64,000 bases of DNA from Misgurnus anguillicaudatus (lineage: Eukaryota > Chordata > Actinopteri > Cypriniformes > Cobitidae), in contig NW_027395277.1 in assembly GCF_027580225.2 (NCBI RefSeq), positions 2,483,001-2,547,000 of the forward strand. The letters are read 5' to 3'. Positions within the stretch are counted from its first letter, which is position 1; the number at the start of each line of letters is the position of its first letter. Positions 55,010 through 64,000 of this stretch are shown here, one piece after another. The position numbers and the translations under genes are program-made. Under the pieces are notes generated by a model, which saw only the letters and a program-made list of their open reading frames with translations, did not search any database and was not told where the DNA came from.

Positions 55010-55945
55010 ATGTCTTGATTTTAAATATAAATATCTAAGACTTCTTAAATTGAGATACATTTACTTGATAAGCAAAGTGACCTAAGATTTTAAGTCTTGT
55101 TTACTGAAAAATATTAAAGGGGCCATGGCATGAAAATCTGACTTGTTCCATGTTTAAGTGCTATGATTGGGTCCCCAGTGCTTCTATCAACCTAGAAAAT
55201 GTGAAAAAGATCAACCCAGTAACTTAGTTTTGGTAAACCATTCTCTACAAGCACATGAAAAAGATTTATTTGACATCTTCAAAAAGTCTTGTGCCATGGC
55301 CCCTTTAAACAGGTTTATGCACTGTAAAAAATCATTGTAGTTATGCAGCTGTTTGCCAACTTACTGTAGATTTAAATGTATGTCATTTACTGGCAACAGT
55401 TTGTTCAAAGTTAAATAAACATTACAAAATAAAATTATAAATTAACATCTAAAGCATTCTGGGAACCAGCATTTTCTGTTTTTTTCCTACAGATTTTGCT
55501 ACCCAGAATGCTTTGCATGAGGCTGTTATTTTATAGTTTTATTCTGTAGAAATAAAGACATGTTCATGTTTAATCTTCATTTAACCTTAAACAAACTGTT
55601 CAAAAATAACACAAATGTATATCTACATAAGTAACTGGCAACCCGATAATACTGTAATTTAAATGTAAAACTAAAAATATCTGCCATTGGGAAAAATCAA
55701 TTTAATTCTAGTTTTATTTCAATATATCCAATTTAAGTTTATTTTTCTTACCCCATTGGCAGATCTTTTTTTTTTTAAACTTGTTTTAAGCATTAACCTC
55801 TTGATTTTCATAATTTATTTAAATAAATATCTTAAGCCACTTTGCTTACCAAGTAAATGTCTCTATCTCAATTTAATTGATATTTTTACTAAAAAAACAG
55901 ACAATACTACGTAAGACATTTATTTTGTAACTACACAGAAAAAAA
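55010..55945. repeat. Diverged foldback element (CACTGCAAAAAAT family) with nested repeats
   Basis: The outer arms (tcttgattttaaatataaat ... atttttactaaaaaaacagacaatac) and the inner ctgccattgggaa / ccccattggcagat blocks identify the family. It contains the ggggccatggcatgaaaa element at 55116-55308 and an actgtaaaaaatcattgtag element from 55320 to about 55610. Confidence 0.55.
55116..55308. repeat. Element with aggggccatggcatgaaaat ends, short copy
   Basis: The left end aaaggggccatggcatgaaa and right end tgccatggcccctttaa are inverted. It is related to 11501-11838. Confidence 0.65.
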
Positions 55946-56133
55946 CAAAGGCTGGATTTACTTAAAAATATAGCATCATTTTTGCATCCATTTTTTAAAG
56001 TATGCATTACATGGAATTGTAAGCAATTTATGCAATTACTTAAAATTTCAATCAAAACTTACTTAAAAAGTGGATGCAAAAATCATGCACTATATTTTTA
56101 AGTAAATCCAGCGTATTATTATTTTTTACAGTG
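55930..56133. repeat. Hairpin MITE (ggctggatttacttaaaaatat arms)
   Basis: The arms gctggatttacttaaaaatat and atatttttaagtaaatccagc are complementary, with tgcatcc blocks inside. Confidence 0.75.
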
Positions 56134-58100
56134 TATTTCTGCGGACACAAGCTAACACGCAGTATAGACATATGATCATTGGATAGTCCATAGATGCTGC
56201 CTACCTCTACAAATGTCTTTTTAAAATAACACAGGATGGAAATTTCAACACGCTATCAGATAGTTTACCGAGAATCTCCCTTCAAACACCACGGGGATCT
56301 TATGTCTCTGATGTATCTGTTTGCATTTAACACATTAGTACATGTGTTCATCTCATGCCTATGCCACTTCAAAATTTAAAGAAAAAGAATTACATTTTAC
56401 CAAGTTCTCTTAATCAATACGTCAATATTTAAATTTTGTAATTATTTCTTCTTAATATTGATTTTGGGTGTAATGTAACCTTGACAAGTTTCCGAGACTC
56501 ATCCACATACAAGTACAGTCGAAACAGTGGATTCCTACGGTAACAAAATGTAAACTTTATTACAGATTGACATATCTATTTTTCAGATTTACAGAAGATA
56601 AAAAGTTGAACGGCACTGATGTATGCATACTGATGATTGGCTTGAGACACCTGAAGTCTAAGGTAAAAAAACGATGTAAAGTTGCTCAGCAGGGGACATT
56701 TCAGCATATCCGTCATAGCATGATTTTAAATATAAAATACAAGCAAACGATGCTCCAAAACTCTATCACCAATTGTCTCCAAAAATGAAAAGAGCATCAA
56801 AAATCCAATAGATTAAGACATTGTGCTGGGGAGTAAGACATATTTTCTTTCAGATTTGATATGTTTGACCTGAGAAACCTGCAGTTACAGTAAACATTCA
56901 CAATCACAGTGAGGATTAAGAGGACATTCCCAGTAGGCCACAAGTATCAGGTTATACCGATCGAGTTCTCTCGCTGCACTGTTGAGTCATGCGGTCTCAA
57001 TTGTGATTTGGTGTTTTACACACGGACTGACAATTCGAGGTTTCTTGTCAAGGCACAAGAGATTCAATAGTGAATGAAAGTCGCAGCACTATTGTACTAT
57101 TATAATTCGACATTACAAGATTCATTTGAATGTTATCCAATGCTTCATAAACCAGAACACAACGTAGTTTTACGATGTCCTCCTTTGGGAAAAAATCTGG
57201 AAGCATTATCCCAAATGATTTAGTAATGGTAAGATTCAGCTTAATAAAAACTACCAACAATATAATTTGTTAAAAATGTGAGCTCAAAATACACAAATGT
57301 CCACAGTATTCAAAGTATATGTAATGTTGTCATATTGTCTGAATGATCACGTTTAGTCTGAATCAAAATTGATATAAAATGCTAATTCTACTTTGACACA
57401 TTGTAATTTGATCGCTACTTATGATATATAAATACTGGTATTATGTGATAATTGTAGAAAGCTAAACAAATCAACATAATATCAAAAAATCATTATGAAA
57501 CAATTCTTTTAAATTAGTGTGTGGCATTAAAGCTAAGACTGTACAGATATGATTTGTTTGCAAATGGCTCAACTTTTTCATTGCCAAAAATGATTGTGCT
57601 GTATTTGCTAAAAACCCTTCATTTCAGTTTCCATCAGTAAGTGCTTCTTGTAATTTCACACATTTTTTACATAAAAAACACCATGAAAAGTTGAGGTACA
57701 ATTAAAACATTACAAAGCTATACCAAATATTCATTAAAGTTCAAGTAAAAACCCGTCCGAGTTGAGTTTTTTGTCTCTTGATTCAACTGTAGCGCAACGG
57801 TTTTTCCTTGCTGTCTATATTTGCTGATACGATTTAGCATTTTTTCCGATTGTTTGGTCGTCTTCATCATAAAATTCCACTGATTGCGTTAAGAAAAAAA
57901 GTGTTCGAGTTCCAGCTCCAGGTCATGAGAGTTGGAAACCGTGAAAGTGTGGGAGGCCGTAAGAATTGATCAAGTGTAAACCACAGCGTTCCAAGGATAA
58001 AGCCAAGAAGCTCATGATTAACAAAACAAAACTGGAGAGAAAAACAGGAGAGATGTAAAAATCGTGAGAAAATATAAATCACTTTGATTTTTAAAGTGCA
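56134..58100. other. Intergenic / 3'-flank of the GH31 gene, AT-rich
   Basis: No repeat family or exon was confirmed. An exon-like block at 56574-56662 (TTTTTCAG acceptor, AAG|GTAAAA donor, FTEDKKLNGTDVC) has no recognised partner exons. Confidence 0.3.
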
Positions 58101-58211
58101 AATGTAAAATCATCTTCTATCTACTCTCAATTCACCTTGAGACACAGATAATGGTCTTTGTGGAAAGTGCAATTGCAGAAGTGAAATGGTACGAAAATGT
58201 GATAATAATCC

Positions 58212-58388
58212 TCAGGATCTCCGTTGTACGAAAACCGGCACGTCCCCGAGGCCAACTGGGTAACTTTCCAGAAACGTCCCTCCGTCAAACACTTGAGCAT
58301 TTTTTGTGTCCTGCCACTGAAAATCACTTACGGGCAGGTAAATATCTCTTCGTAAAGCTGTTTTTTCAGTCACCGGTGCAACAAGAAC
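58212..58388 (-). CDS. GH31 gene, last coding exon
   Basis: The acceptor TTTTCCAG opens VLVAPVTEKTALRRDIYLP. The exon ends GDVPVFVQRRS and TGA at 58214-58212. The upstream open frame beyond the acceptor is intronic. Confidence 0.87.
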   Translation of the reverse strand, partial: VLVAPVTEKTALRRDIYLPVSDFQWQDTKNAQVFDGGTFLESYPVGLGDVPVFVQRRS

Positions 58389-61300
58389 CTGGAAAAGCAG
58401 GAGAACTATCATTAATTTGGGTATAAATCCATGGAGAGGATTCTTAAAGCAGTGGTCTCCAATAGGGTGCCCGTGGAGTCTGTGAGGTGCCTGCCAAAGC
58501 ACATGCTATCAATTTTAATATTTATTTATTACATATTTTTCATATTAGCTTGGCTTATATGTTAACATTTTAAACAATGATAAAACATATCAACAAGTAA
58601 AATACAGTGTTGGGGGTAATGCATTACAAGTAACGTGCATTACGTAATAATATTACCTTTTTGAAGTGATGAGTAAAGTAACGCATTACTTTTTAAATGT
58701 ACACATTAATATTTGAGTTACTTTTTCAAACAAGTAATGCAAGTTACTTTATTAGTTTAATTACTTTGATTAAAAAAATATGTACTGAATTAAACTAGTC
58801 ACGTTATGCACTATGCGTACACGCCTGTGTGGGAACCGTTTGAGTCAGAAACTGAGATGGCAGGCCAAAGCTCGACATTTTTGTGATGAAATATGCAATT
58901 TCTGAATGCTGAACTTTTCAGTCATAAAAAACACCTGCAAGACCTGAAAGACATCAAACCTCAGCCAAAAAAGTAACGCAAAAGTAACTAAAAAGTACCG
59001 TAAGTATTACTTTCCATGAAAAGTAACTAATTAGTTTGGGAGTAACTTAATATTGTAATGCATTACTTTTAAAAGTAACTTTCCCCAGCACTTGTAAAAT
59101 AAAATAAAATCAAGTAAAAAAAGTTTTGAGTAGACTATATAAAAAAGTAGCCCTCCAAATTGTTTTATCCATTGTGGTAGCCCTTGGAGGTTGGAGACCC
59201 CTGATGGATATTATTTGATTTTAAGTCTATAACAAAGCAAAGATTTAGATGTAGTAACTGAGGGACAACCTTCCAAACTCTCTGATGAAGCCAATACAGA
59301 AGTGACTTAAACTGCAATTCATCGACGGGCCACTAGAGGCTCCAAAAGGGAGTCAATACCCGATAGACCTCCATGTTAAAATGACCAACTTTACAGCAAA
59401 AAATCTTATTTTTTCAGCCTGGTATGAAAAGTGTTTTTGGTCTATATAGCTAATTTTGCTCTTCATGACAACTGTGAGGGGGTTGAATTTTTTTGTAACT
59501 CATCCGTTTAAATTATACTAAGCCTTAAAGTTCTGCGTAATTAAGGGCGTGGTCACTTGAGTGACGGGTAAACTGCCACTGCTGTCACTATCATCGAGCT
59601 AGGCGGGTGTGGTTTTAGCAACCAGCCACCGAAGCTCCACCCACATCCCGCCTCTTTACCCATTTTCCTTTATCCGCAAGTGACCCGTTGCTAAGATGGT
59701 GACGGCAAGCCCTGCAAACTATTGGCTTCTAAAAACCTCTGGTGACGTCACGGACACTAAGTCCACATTTTTTACAGTCTATGGGGGTAGTAAACAAAAG
59801 GTTGTAGGTTTGAACTCTTTGCCAGAGGTTAACATCTTATTCAACAACAATCCCCATCTTATTATAGGTAGTAAGGAATACAGTTAGGACCTCCAGATTA
59901 GGAAAGGGTTAGGATACTTCAGAAACATGTTCTGGGGTGTGTTTCGATTAGAAACGGTACGAAGTAACTCGTTGCTGAACGACCATAGTACGATGCATCG
60001 TTGGAGAAACAAACTACCTTGTCATGACTGTTTCCCGAAAGCATGGTAACTTTGTTGCACATTCGTCGCTTGAACCATGTTGGTTTAACAACATAGTTGA
60101 TGATGTCACATGAGAGGTGAAGTACAAATTAATCTGTGCAAATCGATTTAATGTCAGATTATTGCTGTAAATCACATAAATTGCATCGGAAGACTGATTT
60201 AGTTATCTGTTGTTTATTTTCAAGATATTTAATTCACGCGCAAGTTCCCTCTTACGTCACTCCTCCCAGGGATTCCCCAGGGTCTTAAAGCTCGTAGGCA
60301 CGCACATGCGCAGTTTTCAAATGCAGCACTTTCATTCTGTTTACAAATTTAAAGACGTAAAATAAAATTGTAATATATTTAGAATGATGGATATAGACTG
60401 TACTACATGTTTTTTGCTTATTTTGTTCAAAAGCATGATCAACGTAAGTCTACATAATGATAATAGCCTCTTTCACACAGTAATTCTGGTAAATTACCAT
60501 GAATTTACCAGAATGAATTTACCAGTAAATACAAAAATGTGCTGTTCACACACGCAGTGGCGTTCCGTTATTTTACCAGTAAGACATCATTCACACCTCA
60601 GTATCAAAATACCGGTAAATTCGTTGAGAAAGCGGAAGTACCTGTAGCACGCGGCCAGCTCAGTGTTGTATTTGTAAACAATCCACGTCGTTCATATCCA
60701 CGGTCCGTATTTTGATGTTTTCACGTCGGTGGTAAACAGTCGCGAAGCTGCTCATGACCAAACAACATTGAATGAGATGACGTCAAACCGAAAATGCGTT
60801 TTTAACAACAGTACTGTTTGCACTTTAGGCTTCACAGAGGGCGTGCTAAGGACGTCGGCAATTCGGCGGTAAGCTGTTTTAAACAACTTTGGTGAAGAAA
60901 TGTGGATGTAAACTTCAGGTGTGCTCAACTTTCAAGCAGCATGTGTGTGTGGAAACGTCCGTAAACAGTGCGGGGGTAAACGCGTCATCTGTATTAAAAC
61001 GCTATGATTGGCCCGAAGCTGTCAGCACGGTCTGACGTCGTCCGTTCTAAATGCCGGTAATCCTATAATTTTCTTTCACACATAGCGCTTACCGGTAAAT
61101 TACTGGTAATCTTACAACCTCTCTTACTGGTAAATTGGGAGCACTGATTTACCAGAAAGGTTCTGTTCACACATGATCTGTTAACTGCAATTTACCAGTA
61201 AATTACCAGTAAAGACTGTATGTGTGAAAGGGACTATAAACAAGGAACGATGCTTCCAACGACAGGTGAAGAGCTGTCGTTCCAACGAAACAAGTTAGCA

Positions 61301-61727
61301 ATGCAGTTTGCGAGTGTTTGTTTGAACGATGGTTTCAGGAAACACCAAATCGTTGTACGATGTTAGTAACGATGGAACTTAAGATGTTCATTGGCTAAAG
61401 ATGCTTTTGGGAAACGCACCCCTGTTTAGTGAAAAGGTAACTAAGTATTTTCAATCATCAATCATGGTAACCCTTGCCATAGGTTACTCCATACGTTTGT
61501 AAAATTATTACATTACTTATGTCATACCTTTCCTTGAAGTAGCTTACCTCATCTCCTATAAGGAACTCATCATCAATGGTGAATGTAATTGGGTCGTCTG
61601 GGTTAATCCACCATAGTGGTCTGTAGATGGGGGTTCCATTAGTTTGCCATTCGTCTGCATATTTCAGTATCAGAGGAACTACAAAGTCATGGTGCTTGGA
61701 AATGTAGAATCTGGTGATGTTTAGGAC
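58212..61727 (-). CDS. GH31 glycosidase gene, myogenesis-regulating glycosidase-like (last two coding exons)
   Basis: Exons at 61548-61727 (180 bp) and 58212-58388 (177 bp with stop) join in phase 0. They encode the C-terminal end of the catalytic barrel and the following beta domain. Diagnostic motifs are TPIYRPLWWINPDDP, TIDDEFLIGDE, VLVAPVTEK, RRDIYLPVSDFQW and the ending GDVPVFVQRRS. The RPLWW...FLIGD / VAPV / DIYLP series is a GH31 signature, closest in my memory to MYORG rather than GAA or GANAB. The catalytic Asp residues lie upstream, beyond the right edge. The protein should be a lumenal or membrane-anchored glycosidase. Confidence 0.85.
58605..59093. repeat. hAT-type MITE (cagtgttgggg ends, aagtaatgcattac blocks)
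   Basis: The left end cagtgttgggggtaatgcat and right end aaagtaactttccccagcactt are inverted, with internal aagtaac/gttactt repeats. It lies in the last intron of the GH31 gene. Confidence 0.7.
59287..59790. repeat. Dispersed repeat (gggccactagaggctcc ... ttttacagtctatgggg)
   Basis: The left sequence cgacgggccactagaggctc and right sequence tgacgtcacggacactaagt resemble a dispersed fish repeat. The boundaries are approximate. Confidence 0.4.
59934..61422. repeat. Element with ggggtg(c/t)gtttc ends, containing a nested element
   Basis: The left end ggggtgtgtttcgattagaa and right end ttttgggaaacgcacccc are inverted. The block 60477-61233 is inserted in it. Confidence 0.6.
60477..61233. repeat. 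Nested MITE (cctctttcacacag ends, accagtaaattac repeats)
   Basis: The left end ctctttcacacagtaattct and right end gactgtatgtgtgaaaggga are inverted. Many ttaccagtaaat and ttaccggtaa units lie near both ends. Confidence 0.7.
61548..61727 (-). CDS. GH31 gene, penultimate coding exon
   Basis: A 60-codon phase-0 exon (VLNITRFYISKHHDFVVPL ... DDEFLIGDE) with acceptor CGCCTAG and donor GAG|GTAAGC. Confidence 0.87.
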
Positions 61728-63229
61728 CTAGGCGAAAGTCAGAACGATTAGAAATGCTTAATAAAAGTTCTATGAAAAGAGCCATGTGAGGTTTTGGCGT
61801 TATTGTTCAACACTGTTCTCATCTAACATTCCTTGAGAGGTCACATCCTTCAGTTAACATCCGACCAGTCTCTGGTGATGGAAACAAAGCAAAACCACAT
61901 TCATAAAAATGTATCCTCTAGATGAAAAAAAGAAACATTTCATGAGATCAATTTTGAAAAACTGCCCGAGTTCAACCTAATTTCGAATGAAGAAAACAGG
62001 CTTGTGGCTTCCATTCTTATTTTCCTCCTATTTAGACTCAACATAGTCATTGATTTAACAGTCTCTAATGGGTTGCGGATAATCACACACACATACTGCC
62101 TGCTTCAGATGCCAAAAACTTATCAAGAGTGGAAAATAAAGGCCAGTAAAGCCTTTGAACGGGATCGACACATTTATTCTTAATGCTAATATTATTTGAT
62201 TTGAGAGGATTAAGAGTTTTCAGGTAATCGCAAGATCAAAACCAGGAATGTTCTTATAACGTTAATTGTTTCAATACAAGTAGTACAGCTATGGATTTAT
62301 GCTAAATTGGATGGAACTTGCACGTATACTTATAGTACTTGTGTTTATAAACTTAAAACTGACCACTACCTATTTTAGACTATAAATTCAACCATATTTC
62401 AACCTTTCTGAAGAAAATGTGAGTTGTGCTTGACTTTGCAAATCTATCTCACCACCACTATGCTAAAAACTTCATCTTACAACGTATTTACTGGTTAGAC
62501 GTAATTTCTGGAGTGTGATTTCTTGGGTGTTGCTAGTGTTTTTGGAGGTTGATAAGGTGTTGTGAAGCAGTGCCAGATAAATAGTCCAAGTCACTATGAT
62601 GATCTGAACCTTTGTATACTTTTATGGCCCCTTTTCAATGTATTTTTTCCATTCATTAACAAACAATTGTATAGCTTGGAGAGGTAATAGCACACCCACT
62701 CAATCACACAATTATTATTCATGGTTGTAGCATTGGGAGTTTTGCACCAAAATTATGGGTGGAAAATATAACAACTTTGACCGCTAGTAATAGCGGTGTT
62801 TGCTTTACCAAGCACCGCTAATTATAAACGAAACCTTTAATTGTCTCTGGAAATGTTCTTTTCCTCTTATTTGGTGATTCATTATAATTTCTGCTGCAGT
62901 GGTTTTCATTATTATTGAGAGTCATAAATTTGAAGGAGACGCTAATGCAGACCAGATGGACCCTTAACCACAGGTGACGTTGGGGAAAAGCCAAGCAATT
63001 ACACCCTGAAACGCAAGAAAAATAACCACCTGAGGACTCTAAGGGCTTAAACATATCAATCCATGAGACAAGATATTTCGTTGTTTATTTAGAAAGTATT
63101 TCGAAGAGGGCATTCCCATGATGCTCCATGGTGTGAATGAATATTATATTTCTAATGTTATGTTTCTTTGCAATCCATGTTTTAACAAGGTCTGAGTTGT
63201 TTAAAATACAGGTTTACATCAGTTTAGTG
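61728..63229. other. Upstream intron of the GH31 gene, no further exon seen
   Basis: I found no frame resembling the upstream GH31 barrel here. The 78-codon minus frame at 62818-63054 has no recognised domain. The next exons are expected beyond 64000. Confidence 0.4.
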
Positions 63230-63584
63230 CAGTGTTTCTCAAACTTTTTCACCACTTTATCTTCCAATTTTTTTCTGAGGACCACTTAACAGAATCCCAC
63301 TCTAACACGCCCCCAAAAAAACAACAAAATAGGAAGGATAAGCAAAATTTAAATTTAATATGCACTAATAACTATTTTTGCAATGCTATGTTCAGAAATT
63401 GTTCTATGAATTTTATTTCATTTGAAAAAGTCAATGTGAAATGAGTTGCAGCTTAATATGAAAAATCTACTTAAATAAGTGACGAGTGTATAAACACCTA
63501 GTTTAGGTCATCTTTTGGCGGACCACTGGGGGGGTTTGGCGGACCACTAGTGGTCCGCGGACCACACTTTAAGAATTACTGGTT
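63230..63584. repeat. hAT-type MITE (cagtgtttctcaaact ... ttaagaattactgg)
   Basis: The left end cagtgtttctcaaactttt, the degenerate right end acactttaagaattactgg and the ggcggaccactagtggtccgcgg block are typical of this fish repeat. Confidence 0.55.
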
Positions 63585-63822
63585 TAGTGGGACACATACA
63601 TTGGGTCGTGTACTGGAAGCCCATTGCAAGCCATGCCAATCTACATACAGTACATAAATGTCACATGGAGCTTTTTGGCTTGATACCCAATGCAGAGGGC
63701 AAGAATATAACAAAAAATGTATTTACTAAACAAGGCAAATTAGCGTAAAAGTGATATTCCCAAAAGCAGACGAAACATTTCTGCGAGTGATTTACTGACA
63801 AGGCGCAGTTTAAAGAACACGC

Positions 63823-64000
63823 ACTGTAAAAAATATGCAACAATTTTGTAAAATCAATTAAATCTTTAAATTAAAAAAAATAAGTTAAATTATTTCAACT
63901 TGATTTTATAAGTTATGTCAACTTTTCACAAGCCAAAACTTAAAATAGTAGGTTGAATTTATTTGCAATTTTTTTTTTTAACTTTGCTGCATTTATTTTA
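63823..64000. repeat. Partial AT-rich foldback element, cut by window edge
   Basis: The sequence starts cactgtaaaaaatatgcaac and has an arm-like AT-rich run. The second arm would lie beyond the window. Confidence 0.4.

Noticed and set aside
56574..56662. Exon-like block FTEDKKLNGTDVC with acceptor and donor
   Set aside because: It is a single isolated block with no partner exons or known homologue.

Overview
The window is vertebrate genomic DNA from a teleost fish, most likely a cyprinid. The evidence is short exons with GT/AG introns, a recognisable fgd6 gene, and a dense layer of fish-type foldback elements, hAT and Tc1/mariner relics and tetranucleotide microsatellites. No bacterial operons, CRISPR arrays, tRNA or rRNA genes were seen. 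Nearly all long open frames outside the genes below are chance frames in repeats.

Left third (about 0.2-27 kb): the minus strand carries most of fgd6, a FYVE, RhoGEF and PH domain protein. Nineteen coding exons could be placed. Seventeen consecutive ones join in frame from the start codon at 26764 through the Pro-rich N-terminus, the DH (RhoGEF) domain, the first PH domain and the first half of the FYVE finger. The second half of FYVE and the start of the second PH domain follow, and the last exons lie beyond the left edge. The introns hold nested transposable elements.

Middle (29-35 kb): a plus-strand gene of six coding exons encodes a 392-residue protein with a helix-turn-helix and a retroviral/IS3-type integrase core. 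Every splice phase agrees, but the second catalytic Asp is Asn. It looks like a domesticated transposase. From 36 to 44 kb there is a second copy of its putative first exon and promoter, and a 2.4-2.9 kb tandem segmental duplication.

44.7-51.4 kb: a complex tandem-repeat locus. A (TATC)n tract with an inserted block is followed by nine copies of a 196-bp satellite arranged as a 392-bp dimer. Next come exactly 18 copies of a related 97-bp satellite, each with a 31-codon mini-ORF, then about 880 bp of (TGTC/TATC)n. A run of exon-like blocks with small introns (50.07-51.4 kb) follows and may be a spliced orphan gene or lncRNA. This locus is the least explained part of the window.

Right part (51-64 kb): a 1.29 kb TA-flanked DNA transposon with a PHD-finger transposase tail (53.7-55.0 kb), more foldback elements, and on the minus strand the last two coding exons of a glycoside hydrolase family 31 gene resembling myogenesis-regulating glycosidase. 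The rest of that gene lies beyond the right edge.
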